Part shown: positions 53,243 through 61,513 of the stretch, piece after piece
Layout of the letters: every line of letters starts with the position of its first letter
How positions within the stretch are numbered: the first letter of the stretch is position 1
Source of the DNA: Rathayibacter sp. Leaf185
GTDB taxonomy: Bacteria > Actinomycetota > Actinomycetes > Actinomycetales > Microbacteriaceae
NCBI RefSeq assembly: GCF_001423885.1
Contig: NZ_LMPP01000001.1
Location: 783,543-847,542, forward strand
Reading direction: 5' to 3'
Length of the DNA stretch: 64,000 bases
Position numbers and translations under genes: made by a program
The notes under the pieces: generated by a model
The model's input: only the letters and a program-made list of their open reading frames with translations
What the model was told of the DNA's origin: nothing
Databases searched by the model: none

Positions 53243-53623
53243 GTGACCGATGCGGGTGCACCGCCGCGTGCCTCCCGGAGGCGGGGCATCGTCGTCGGCC
53301 TGGCGGTCGCCGTCGCGGTCGTCGGAGTCGCGGACGTCGGCCTCGTCGCCCTGGACCCCTTCGCCACGCGCGCCCCCTCGCACGAGATCTCGCTCACGAA
53401 CGACACCGCCGCGACGATCAGCTGGTCGTGCTCCTGGTCCGAGATCGAGCTGAGCCCCGGCGCCACGGCGCCGATCCGGGTCCTCGACCACCCCGATCAG
53501 GACTTCGGCTGCGTGACCGGACCCGACATCGGCCAGGACGTGACGTGCGCGAACGCGCTGTCGGTCACGGCCGGCCGGCAGTTCACTGCGACGGAGTGGC
53601 TGCGCGCGTTCCGCTGCCCGTGA
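53243..53623 (+). CDS. Small single-pass membrane protein, 126 aa
   Basis: The product has a basic N-terminus (RASRRRG), one helix (IVVGLAVAVAVVGVADVGLVAL) and an external domain of about 85 residues. That domain has three cysteines (SWSCSWSE, DFGCVTG, VTCANAL) and one more near the end. It may follow the CHAP gene in the same transcript. The GTG at 53243 has no strong ribosome site. No family is recognised. Confidence 0.5.
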   Translation: MTDAGAPPRASRRRGIVVGLAVAVAVVGVADVGLVALDPFATRAPSHEISLTNDTAATISWSCSWSEIELSPGATAPIRVLDHPDQDFGCVTGPDIGQDVTCANALSVTAGRQFTATEWLRAFRCP

Positions 53624-53664
53624 CTCGCACGGTCGTCATGACGGAGTCGTGACGAGCGCGACGC

Positions 53665-53680
53665 TGACATAATGGCGTCG
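53665..53680 (+). promoter_or_regulatory. Extended -10 promoter of the PaaX-like gene, probably leaderless
   Basis: TGACATAAT (53665-53673) is an extended -10 element. The expected start of transcription is seven nt later, at the A of ATG 53681. No Shine-Dalgarno is present. The same CATAAT element with the same spacing precedes the gene at 34323. Confidence 0.5.
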
Positions 53681-54547
53681 ATGACCGAGACAGCGCTCGA
53701 GACGACCGACGGCTCCCCGCGGCCGGAGGAGCGCGTCCGCCGGTCGCGGACCGTGCTCGTCACCTTCCTCGGATCCATCGTCCGCCGACTGGGGAACTGG
53801 GTGCCGGTCGCCGGAGCCGTCGAGATGCTCGGCCACTCCGGTCTCGACGAGGCGGGCGTGCGCACGGCCATCTTCCGGCTGAAGCAGCGCGGCTGGCTCG
53901 TCGCCGAGACCCGGGCGAAGGTCAAGGGGTACGCCCTGACACCCCTCGCCCTGACCGCGCTGGCCGCCGGTGACGAGGTCATCTGGCACGCCAGACAGGC
54001 CGCGCTGCTCGACCAGGGCTGGTGCATCGTCCACTTCACGGTGGCGGAGTCCGAGCGCGCGCTCCGGCACAAGCTGCGCACCCACCTCACCGCGATCGGC
54101 TTCGGCAACGTCGGATCCGCAGTCTGGATCGCGCCGGCACGGATGCTCGACGCCGCCCGCAAGGCGATCGAGGAGCTCGAGATGGGCTCCCAGTCGCTGA
54201 TCTTCGTCGGCGACTACGCCGGCGGCCAGGACATCGACCGGCTCCTGCGCAGCGGCTGGGATCTCGAGGGGATCGCCGAGCGGTACCGGGAGTTCATCGC
54301 GCTCTACTCCGAGCGTTCCCGACAGCTCGCCCGGTCCGACGGCCTCGACGGGCCGGAGGCGCTGCGGTGCTACCTCGCGGTCGTGGACGACTGGCGCCCG
54401 CTCCCCTTCTCGGACCCGGGACTGCCCGCGGAGGTGCTCGGAGACGACTGGCCGGGACCTGCCGCGGTGACGCTCTTCGAGACGCTCACCCTGCAGCTCG
54501 AGGGCCGCGCGCTGGCCCACGCGGCAGCGTTCTGGCCGAAGGCCTGA
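53681..54547 (+). CDS. PaaX-family transcriptional regulator
   Basis: The 288-aa protein has the PaaX layout. An N-terminal winged helix (VRTAIFRLKQRGWLVAETR) is followed by a central domain with QGWCIVHFTVAESERALRHKLRTHL. A C-terminal domain with YREFIALYSERSRQLARSDGL comes last. PaaX represses aromatic-acid catabolic genes and responds to CoA thioesters. Here it faces the leftward catabolic operon (54561-61367) across 13 nt and is a candidate regulator of it. ATG 53681 fits leaderless translation. An ATG at 53672 is in frame. Confidence 0.82.
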   Translation: MTETALETTDGSPRPEERVRRSRTVLVTFLGSIVRRLGNWVPVAGAVEMLGHSGLDEAGVRTAIFRLKQRGWLVAETRAKVKGYALTPLALTALAAGDEVIWHARQAALLDQGWCIVHFTVAESERALRHKLRTHLTAIGFGNVGSAVWIAPARMLDAARKAIEELEMGSQSLIFVGDYAGGQDIDRLLRSGWDLEGIAERYREFIALYSERSRQLARSDGLDGPEALRCYLAVVDDWRPLPFSDPGLPAEVLGDDWPGPAAVTLFETLTLQLEGRALAHAAAFWPKA

Positions 54548-54560
54548 GCCCCCGCGCCCG

Positions 54561-55574
54561 TCAGCGGTCCCGGCGCAGCAGCGGCAGCACCTCGCGACCG
54601 AGGAGCTCGATGCCGGCGGCGTCGTCGAGCATCCCGTGCGGGGTCCCGAACTCGACCCGGTCGACACCCGCATCGATGAGCGCCTGCGCCTGCGCGGCGA
54701 CCTGGACGGGCGTTCCCGAGAAGCAGAAGCGGTCGAGCAGCGCGTCGGGCACGAGCGCGCCGGCCCGCTCGTGATCGTCCTCGGAGAGGCGGGCACGGAC
54801 CTCTTCGAGCAGCTCGGGCTCGATCGTCACTGTCGGATCCAGTTCGCCCACCGCATCGAGGTACATCGCCACCTCGCGGCGAGCGACCGCCCGCGCCGCC
54901 TCGCCGTCGCGATCGACGACGGTGACGGCGCCGAAGACGAGCCGGACGTCCTCCGCGTCCCTGCCCGCCCTGCGTGCTCCGACGGCGAGCCTCTCGCGCA
55001 TCACGGGCACGAGGTCGGGGTTGGCGGTGCCCCCGATCTTGAGCTCGTCGGCGATCCGCCCCGCCAGGGCGACGCCGAGCGGCCCCCAGCTGCCCAGGAG
55101 CAGCGGCGGAGCGGCGCGCAGCACCGGGTAGCGGAGCCTCGTGCCGGCCTGGAGCGGGAAGAACTCGCCCTCGACCGCGTCGCCCGAGCCTCCGAGCAGC
55201 GCGTAGATCACGGCCACCGCCTCGCGCAGCTGAGCGACGGGCTTGGGCTGAGCGACGCCGATCGCTCCGAGCCACGTGCCCTTCACCAGGCCGAGGTACG
55301 CGCGGCCGTCGCTCGCGGCGTCGAGCAGCGCGACCTGCCCGGAGATCTCGTACGGGTGCAGGGTGAAAGGGTTCCACCCGGCCGCGCCGAGCCGCACCCG
55401 CTCGGTGGCCCGGGCCATCTCGAGCAGCGCGCCGATCGGCGGCTGGAAGAGTAGGTCGCTGAACACGCTGACGACATCGATGCCGTGCTGCTCGGCGAGG
55501 CGCGCGAGCTCGCCGTACCGGCCCGGCTCCTTGTCGGTCTGGATGCCGATGCCGATCTCGACCGGGAGTCTCAC
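54561..55574 (-). CDS. Luciferase-like (LLM class) flavin-dependent oxidoreductase
   Basis: The 337-aa protein has the bacterial luciferase-like barrel. It begins PVEIGIGIQTDKEPGRY, then LARLAEQHGIDVVSVFSDL and LGLVKGTWL, with RADE-type LAGRIADELKIGG. Members use FMNH2 or F420H2 for monooxygenation or dehydrogenation. It is the last gene of the overlapping operon, the GTG at 55574 overlapping the stop upstream. In the pathway it may oxidise the product of the hydantoinase/amidohydrolase steps. Cofactor choice cannot be read. Confidence 0.8.
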   Translation of the reverse strand: MRLPVEIGIGIQTDKEPGRYGELARLAEQHGIDVVSVFSDLLFQPPIGALLEMARATERVRLGAAGWNPFTLHPYEISGQVALLDAASDGRAYLGLVKGTWLGAIGVAQPKPVAQLREAVAVIYALLGGSGDAVEGEFFPLQAGTRLRYPVLRAAPPLLLGSWGPLGVALAGRIADELKIGGTANPDLVPVMRERLAVGARRAGRDAEDVRLVFGAVTVVDRDGEAARAVARREVAMYLDAVGELDPTVTIEPELLEEVRARLSEDDHERAGALVPDALLDRFCFSGTPVQVAAQAQALIDAGVDRVEFGTPHGMLDDAAGIELLGREVLPLLRRDR

Positions 55575-55933
55575 GTGAGATCCTCCGAGCGCATGCTTCG
55601 CAGCTCGCCGCGCTCGATCCGCATGATCAGCCGCTCCTCGGGGTCGGGGCAGGCCACCTCCGAGTCCTTCTCGAGCCAGTCCCCGGCCGGCAGCGGGCGC
55701 TGCTTGGCGGGGATCATCGGCAGGACCGCCTGGATCGCGTAGAGGCAGAAGTGACCGCTCGTGGTCGAGAGCCGGCTCGACTCCGTCACTCCGAACCGGT
55801 CGCCCACCCGCATGCCGCAGACGGAGCGGCCCTCGATCCGGTCGACGACCACGTCGATGTCGTAGAGCGCCATGTCGTCGGGCGAGCCCTGCCCGCCCGC
55901 GTCCGACATGGCTCCGTTGGTGATGCCGCTCAT
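55571..55933 (-). CDS. TIGR04076-like small protein
   Basis: The 120-aa product carries VVVDRIEGRSVCGMRVGDRF, then LYAIQAVLPMIPAKQR and CPDPEERLIMRIER, the pattern of the TIGR04076 family. That family has no firm function and sits beside many catabolic or radical enzymes. Two to three conserved cysteines might bind metal. The ATG at 55933 overlaps the previous stop (ATGA). The downstream LLM gene overlaps its end. Confidence 0.7.
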   Translation of the reverse strand: MSGITNGAMSDAGGQGSPDDMALYDIDVVVDRIEGRSVCGMRVGDRFGVTESSRLSTTSGHFCLYAIQAVLPMIPAKQRPLPAGDWLEKDSEVACPDPEERLIMRIERGELRSMRSEDLT

Positions 55934-56373
55934 CGGGTCTCCTCCGTCATCGGCGCGTCCGCCGCCCGGTCCTCGTCGGGGACATCGCACGCCACCGCGT
56001 GGTGGTGCACGATCCGCCAGCCGTCCTCCTCGCGGCGCAGCACATCGGTGATGCGCGTCGACTCCGGCTCGCCTCCCCCGGGCGGCACCACGACGAGGAG
56101 GTAGGCGGCGAGCGCGGTCGCGCCCCACACCTCGACGCGGCGCGGCTCCACGCGCAGCTCGGCGACGGCGGGCCGCTCGCCGGCACTCCGGGCGTCGCGG
56201 AACGCATCGAGCTCGGCGCGGGAGTACAGCCGCGGCAGGTGGCTCTCCCACGTGGTCGTGGAGTCGTGCAGGTGGCGGTCGAAGCGGGACCGGTCGTTCT
56301 CGAGGTAGCCGCGGTACATGTCGCGGAGACTCTCGAGCACCTCCTCCCGCTCGTCGACGTCAGCGGTGGTCAC
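55930..56373 (-). CDS. SnoaL-like/NTF2-fold protein
   Basis: The 147-aa protein has the NTF2-like pattern: an N-terminal helical start (EEVLESLRDMYRGYLENDRSRFDRHL), then TWESHLPRLYSRAELDAFRD and VLRREEDGWRIVHHH. It may be an isomerase, hydrolase or hydratase of small polar molecules. The GTG at 56373 overlaps the amidohydrolase stop. Function within the operon is not determined. Confidence 0.68.
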   Translation of the reverse strand: MTTADVDEREEVLESLRDMYRGYLENDRSRFDRHLHDSTTTWESHLPRLYSRAELDAFRDARSAGERPAVAELRVEPRRVEVWGATALAAYLLVVVPPGGGEPESTRITDVLRREEDGWRIVHHHAVACDVPDEDRAADAPMTEETR

Positions 56374-57635
56374 GGAGTAGCCCCCTCGTCGTCGCGCACG
56401 ATGCGGCCGCCCTGCATCACCCAGTGGATGCCGCGCAGAGCGCTGATGTCGGCCAGCGGGTCGCCCGCGACGGCCACGAGATCGGCACGCTTGCCCACCG
56501 TGATGCTGCCCGCCTCGGCGTCGATGCCGAGCCAGGAGGCCGGGGTGATCGTGCCCGCTCGCAGGGTCGCTGCCGGTCCGAGGCCCTGCTCGCTCAGGTG
56601 CTCCATCTCGCGGACGATCGCGGTCGTGCCCTCGAAGTACCAGAACGGAGGCATGTCGCTGCCGACCATGATCGGCACGCCGGCCTCGATCGCCATGCGG
56701 AAGGACTCGAGGTGCCGGGGCCCTGCGGCGAGGGAGCGCGCCTGCATCCACGCGGGGACTCCGAGCTCGTCGAAGAATTCCTGGCAGCGGGTGACGACGA
56801 GGGTCGGCACGAGGTGCGTGCCCGCCTCGGCCATCGCCGCGGCCACCTCCGGGGTCAGCTCGTAGCCGTGCTCGACGCAGTCGAGGCCGAGCTCGACGGC
56901 GCGCGCGATCACCGCGGCGGGGCCGGCGTGCGCGGTGACCTTGCGGCCCCAGGCGTGCGCGGTGCCGATGACCGCCGCCATCTCGGCGTCGCTGAGCTGC
57001 GGGGTGTCGATGCTCTCGTGCTCGCCGGCGATGCCTCCCGAGATCATCACCTTGATCAGGTCGGCGCCGGCCTTGATCTGCGAGCGCACGCCGCGCGCGA
57101 AGCCGTCGGCGCCGTCGCACTCGAGGGTGTCGTCGTTCTCGTGCCCGTGGCCACCCGTGCACACGAGCGCCTGTCCGGCCGTCAGGATCCGCGGGCCCTG
57201 GGCCTCGCCCCGCTCGATCGCCCGTCGCAGCGCGAAGTCGGCGTGCCCGCGCTCGGCCACGCAGCGCACCGTGGTGATGCCGGCCAGCAGGGCCCGGCGC
57301 GCGCCGTCGGCCATGTAGAGGGCCGTCCCGGCGGCGTCCAGGCTCGCGATCGCGGCACCCCGCTCGCCCGGGAGGGCCAGCGAGAAGTGGGTGTGCATGT
57401 TGATGAGGCCCGGCAGCAGGCTCGCGCCCCCGAGCGAGCGCTCGGTCGCACCTCCGGCGGCCGCGCGCACCTCGTCGAGCGGCCCGACGGCGGCGATCAC
57501 TCCGTCGCGCACCCAGACCGCACCCGGTACGGAGACTCCTGCGACGACGTCGACGACCCGCGCCTCGGTGAGCACGAGGCTCGACGGAGTGGCCGCGGTG
57601 CCGGCGACGAGACTGAGGCTCGCGGGGTCGGTCAC
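56370..57635 (-). CDS. Amidohydrolase family protein (imidazolonepropionase/prolidase-like)
   Basis: The 421-aa protein has the amidohydrolase metal layout: NMHTHFSLAL for the first His pair, a carboxylated Lys candidate in DLIKVMISGG, VTAHAGP and VEHGYEL for the following His residues, and MVGSDMPPF for the Asp. The C-terminal SITVGKRADLVAVAGDPL is typical of the class. It should hydrolyse a cyclic amide or dipeptide. The GTG at 57635 overlaps hyuB, and its stop overlaps the SnoaL-like gene. Confidence 0.82.
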   Translation of the reverse strand: MTDPASLSLVAGTAATPSSLVLTEARVVDVVAGVSVPGAVWVRDGVIAAVGPLDEVRAAAGGATERSLGGASLLPGLINMHTHFSLALPGERGAAIASLDAAGTALYMADGARRALLAGITTVRCVAERGHADFALRRAIERGEAQGPRILTAGQALVCTGGHGHENDDTLECDGADGFARGVRSQIKAGADLIKVMISGGIAGEHESIDTPQLSDAEMAAVIGTAHAWGRKVTAHAGPAAVIARAVELGLDCVEHGYELTPEVAAAMAEAGTHLVPTLVVTRCQEFFDELGVPAWMQARSLAAGPRHLESFRMAIEAGVPIMVGSDMPPFWYFEGTTAIVREMEHLSEQGLGPAATLRAGTITPASWLGIDAEAGSITVGKRADLVAVAGDPLADISALRGIHWVMQGGRIVRDDEGATP

Positions 57636-59302
57636 GACTCGAACCCGTACACCGCTCGGGCGGCCTCGGCCGAGACGTAGCCCTCGGCGACGTCTCGGCG
57701 CACCGCCTCCGGATCGCGCTCGAGCGGATCGCCGTGGCCGCCGCCGCCCGCGCTCTCGATGCGGATGAGATCCCCGGCCTGCACGGGCACCCGCTTCGTG
57801 CTGACCGTCGCCTCGCGCTCGGTGCCGGGGAAGGTGGTGACGCGGTTGGGCTCCGGCTCCTGCCCGCCGTCGAGCGCCCAGGGCCGGGTCTTGGTCTTCT
57901 TGATCACGCTCAGCAGCTCACCGGGCGCCACGAAGCGGATGTCGCGGACGATGCCGTTGCCGCCGCGGAACCGCCCCGCGCCGCCCGAGTCGGTGCGGAT
58001 CTCCATCCGCTCGAACCGCATGCCGCTGCGAGCCTCGAGCACCTCGAGCGGGGTGCTGCGGACGGTCGACTCCGAGAGGTGGATGGTGGCGTTCAGGCCG
58101 TCGTGTCCCGGGCTCGCGCCCCAGCCGACCGGGTCGTTGTTGCTGATCGCGTAGAACTCGCCGGTGTCGGGGTGGTCGCCGACCATCATGAAGCCGGGCA
58201 CGTCTCCGCCCGAGCTCGCCGCGAGCAGGTCGGGCATGCCCTGCGCGAGGGCCTTGTAGATCAGCTCGAGCGCGACGATGCCGGTCCAGAGGGTGAAGGT
58301 CGGCGCCGGGTACACGGCGTGGAACAGGGTGCCGGGCTCGGCGAGCACGCGCAGCGGCACCGTGGTGCCCTCGTTGCTCGGAGCCTCCCTCGAGGTCAGG
58401 TTCTTCAGCACGACCTTGCCGAGCGCGATGGTGGCGCCGAAGGGCATGTTGACCGGACCCCTGGCGGCCGGGGCGGAGCCGGCGAAGTCGATCGTGAGCT
58501 CGCCGCCCTCGTTGGTCACGGTGACCCTCATCAGGAGCGGGTCGTCGCTGATGCCGTCGTCGTCGAGCAGGTCCTCGGCGCTCCAGGTGCCCTGCGGGAG
58601 GGCGAGGAGCGCCTCGCGGGTCGCCTCCTCGGCCTGGGCGCGCACGACGGCGACCGCGGCGTCGACGGTCGGCCGGCCGAACTTCTCGACGATCTCGATC
58701 AGGCGGCGCTCACCGGTCCTGATGCTCGACACCTGCGCGTGCAGATCGCCCAGGACGAGGTCGGGGAGGCGGGAGTTGAAGCGGATCAGCTCGAGGATGT
58801 CGTGCACCGGCTCGCCGCGACTCCACACCTTGGTGCCCGGGAAGAGCAGCCCCTCCTGGTGCACGTCGGTCGAGTCGAGGACGTAGCCCGGGTCCTTCGC
58901 GCCGAGGTCCATCCAGTGCGCACGCACGCAGACGTAGCCGATCAGCTGCTCGCCCCCGGGGAGGAACACCGGCGCGAAGAGCGTCGCGTCGTAGGCGTGC
59001 GCGGCGTTCCAGTAGGGGTAGTTGAGCAGGACGATGTCACCCTCGAACAGGTTCTCGCGGCCGACGTACTCGATCCCCTTGCGCAGCGAGTAGTCGTTGG
59101 CACCGAGGAAGAAGGTGAGCCCGGGAGCCTCGGCCACGAGCTCCGCGTCCTCGTCGTAGATCGAGATCCCGAAGTCGAAGACCTCGTAGATGACCGGGTT
59201 GAAGGCGGTGCGGATGAGCGTGGTGCGCATCTCGTCGGCCGCGGCCAGCAGATAGGAGCGCACGACCTCCACGGTCGCGCCGTTGAGCGTCTGGTCGGTC
59301 AT
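57632..59302 (-). CDS. Hydantoinase/oxoprolinase subunit B (HyuB-like)
   Basis: The 556-aa protein carries HyuB signatures. ALAAADEMRTTLIRTAFNPVIYE-type text appears as SYLLAAADEMRTTLIRT, then GDIVLLNYPYWNAAH, then SAPAARGPVNMP and SGGAGRFRGGNGIVRD. It pairs with HyuA for ATP-dependent opening of a cyclic amide or carboxylation of a ketone (acetone/acetophenone carboxylase relatives). The ATG at 59302 is one nt after the hyuA stop. Confidence 0.87.
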   Translation of the reverse strand: MTDQTLNGATVEVVRSYLLAAADEMRTTLIRTAFNPVIYEVFDFGISIYDEDAELVAEAPGLTFFLGANDYSLRKGIEYVGRENLFEGDIVLLNYPYWNAAHAYDATLFAPVFLPGGEQLIGYVCVRAHWMDLGAKDPGYVLDSTDVHQEGLLFPGTKVWSRGEPVHDILELIRFNSRLPDLVLGDLHAQVSSIRTGERRLIEIVEKFGRPTVDAAVAVVRAQAEEATREALLALPQGTWSAEDLLDDDGISDDPLLMRVTVTNEGGELTIDFAGSAPAARGPVNMPFGATIALGKVVLKNLTSREAPSNEGTTVPLRVLAEPGTLFHAVYPAPTFTLWTGIVALELIYKALAQGMPDLLAASSGGDVPGFMMVGDHPDTGEFYAISNNDPVGWGASPGHDGLNATIHLSESTVRSTPLEVLEARSGMRFERMEIRTDSGGAGRFRGGNGIVRDIRFVAPGELLSVIKKTKTRPWALDGGQEPEPNRVTTFPGTEREATVSTKRVPVQAGDLIRIESAGGGGHGDPLERDPEAVRRDVAEGYVSAEAARAVYGFES

Positions 59303-59303
59303 G

Positions 59304-61367
59304 TCAGGCCTCCGTGGGGGTCGGGGTCGCGGGAGTGATGAGGAGGTAGCCGTGCTCCTCGACCCTCACCTGCTGTCCGCTGTGCACGACGGTCGTCGAG
59401 GTGCCCTCGTCGACCAGCGCCGGGCCGAGGAAGGCGTCGCCGGGTTCGAGCAGGCTCCGGTCGTAGACGGCGAAGCCGGTCATGGCGCGGGAGCCGAAGT
59501 CGTAGGCGGTGCGGTGCCTGACGAGGGCCCGGGAGGGGTCGCCGTCTCCGATCGCCGAGGTGCTCAGCTCGGGGCGGGCGGTGCGCCCGATCCCCCGCAC
59601 CCGCGTGGTCAGGATCTGGACCTTGTTCTCCATCGCGTGCCCGTACTGGGCGCGGTGCTGGGCGTCGAACGCCGCGCGGATCGCCGGCGCGTCGAGGTCG
59701 TCGCCGACCGTGACGGCGAGGGTGTGCTCCTGGCCGAGGTAGCGCAGCTCGAGCTGCTGCTCGAGCACCGCGACCGATCGCGCGACGCCCTGCTCCTCGA
59801 GCGAGGCGAGCGCCGCCTCGCCGACCTCGGCGAGATCGGCGGCGAGACCCACGAGATCGGCGTCCTCGAGCACCTCCATCCGGGTGCGGGAGTGATCGGT
59901 GACGACGTCGGCGCTGAGCATGCCCCAGGCGCTGAAGCCGCTCGGCGCGAACGGGACGACGACCTCGCCGACGCCCATCTCGCGGGCGAGCAGCGGAGCG
60001 ACCAGGGGACCGGCACCGCCGAAGGCGAGCAGCGAGAAGGTGCGGGGGTCGTGGCCGCGCTCGACCGTGATCTGGCGCACCGCCCCGACCGTCTTCGCGA
60101 GCATGACGTCGAAGATGCCCGCCGCGGCCTCCTCGACCGAGAGGCCGAGCGGCGCGGCGATCCTCTCGCGCACCGCCTCCCTCGCCTCGGCCTCGTGCAG
60201 GCGCATGGTGCCGGAGAGGAAGCTCTCGGGGTCGACGTAGCCGAGCACCACGGAGGCGTCCGTCACCGTCGGCTCGGTGCCCCCGCGCCCGTAGGCGACG
60301 GGCCCCGGCACGGCCGACGCGCTGCGCGGGCCGACCTGGAGCAGGCCGCGCTCGACGGCGGCGATCGAGCCCCCGCCCGCGCCGATGGTGCGGATGTCGT
60401 AGGTCGGGATGAGCAGGGGGAAGTGCTCGAGCTCGGCCTCGTGGGTGACGACCGCTGTTCCGCCCTCGATGACGCAGGCGTCGAGCGAGGTGCCGCCGAT
60501 GTCGAAGGTCAGCATGTTCTGGCGGCCGAGGACCTCGGCCAGATGGCTCGCACCGACGATGCCTCCGGCGGGGCCGGAGAGGACGGTGGGGGTCGGCGAC
60601 GCCTTCGCGCTCGCCGAGGTCATCGATCCGCCGCCGGAGCGCATGATCAGGAAGCGCGCGTCGAAGCCCCTCGCTGCGAGCCCCCGTTCGAGCTCGTCGA
60701 CGTACCGCTCGAAGATCGGGCGGATGTAGGCCTCGAGCACCGTGGTCGAGGTGCGCTCGTACTCGCGGTACTCCTGGACGATGTCGGTCGAGACGCTCAC
60801 CTTGAGGTCGGGATGCCACTCGCGCAGCAGCTCCGCGGCCCGTCGTTCGCTCTCGGGGTTCAGGTAGGAGTGGACGAAGCAGATCGCGATCGAGACGACC
60901 CCCTCGTCCTCGACGAGGTGACGCGCGATGCTGCGCAGGTCGTCCTCGTCGAGCGGAGTGACCACCTCGCCGCGGTGGTCGAGCCGGCCGACGACGCCCG
61001 CGGTGTGCCGGCGCTGCACCAGGCTCGGCGGTCGCTGGTACTGGAAGTCGTACATCCGGTCGTCCGGCACGTTGCCGCGGCCGAGGAGGAAGATGTCGCG
61101 GAGGCCGGCGTTGGTGATGATCCCGGTCGCGCTCCCCCGGCGCTCGAGGACGGCGTTCAGCCCGAGCGTGGTGCCGTGGATGAAGAGCTCTGCCTCGGCG
61201 AGGTCGGTGCCGAGTGCCTCGAGGGCGGCCAGCACGCCCTTCCAGGGCTCGGCCGGAGTGGTGGGCGCCTTGCGGAAGCGGACGGCGCCGGTGCGCTGGT
61301 CGAGCTCCATCGCGTCGACGAACGTGCCGCCGATGTCGACGGCGAGGCGGTAGGGGCGCTCGGTCAC
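59304..61367 (-). CDS. Hydantoinase/oxoprolinase subunit A (HyuA-like)
   Basis: The 687-aa protein starts RLAVDIGGTFVDAMELD with the actin-like ATP-binding phosphate loop, then FIHGTTLGLNAVLERRG. LSGPAGGIVGASHLAEVLG and FDIGGTSLDACVIEGG lie in the middle. These define HyuA/oxoprolinase-N subunits. It works with the following HyuB-like chain. The GTG at 61367 has GAGAGGA upstream and is the first gene of a six-gene overlapping leftward operon. Confidence 0.88.
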   Translation of the reverse strand: MTERPYRLAVDIGGTFVDAMELDQRTGAVRFRKAPTTPAEPWKGVLAALEALGTDLAEAELFIHGTTLGLNAVLERRGSATGIITNAGLRDIFLLGRGNVPDDRMYDFQYQRPPSLVQRRHTAGVVGRLDHRGEVVTPLDEDDLRSIARHLVEDEGVVSIAICFVHSYLNPESERRAAELLREWHPDLKVSVSTDIVQEYREYERTSTTVLEAYIRPIFERYVDELERGLAARGFDARFLIMRSGGGSMTSASAKASPTPTVLSGPAGGIVGASHLAEVLGRQNMLTFDIGGTSLDACVIEGGTAVVTHEAELEHFPLLIPTYDIRTIGAGGGSIAAVERGLLQVGPRSASAVPGPVAYGRGGTEPTVTDASVVLGYVDPESFLSGTMRLHEAEAREAVRERIAAPLGLSVEEAAAGIFDVMLAKTVGAVRQITVERGHDPRTFSLLAFGGAGPLVAPLLAREMGVGEVVVPFAPSGFSAWGMLSADVVTDHSRTRMEVLEDADLVGLAADLAEVGEAALASLEEQGVARSVAVLEQQLELRYLGQEHTLAVTVGDDLDAPAIRAAFDAQHRAQYGHAMENKVQILTTRVRGIGRTARPELSTSAIGDGDPSRALVRHRTAYDFGSRAMTGFAVYDRSLLEPGDAFLGPALVDEGTSTTVVHSGQQVRVEEHGYLLITPATPTPTEA

Positions 61368-61513
61368 GAGTGTCCTCTCGAGGATCGGTTCTGGTCGGTG
61401 GTCAGCCGCACCCGGTATTCACTCCAGGTGTTCAACCACACTAAACATTTGTCTCCCACTAAACCCACCCCATGGCCTCGATTTAATCTGATCGTCTCAA
61501 TCGACGGATCGGC
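61368..61513 (-). promoter_or_regulatory. Promoter region of the catabolic operon with direct repeats
   Basis: This 146-bp stretch is notably less GC-rich than the rest. It contains two direct copies of CACTAAAC (61439-61446 and 61457-61464; read leftward as GTTTAGTG) with an 18-bp period. The spacing puts both copies close to one side of the helix, as for a regulator dimer. The 61368-61380 part contains the ribosome site for the HyuA-like gene. Confidence 0.45.
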
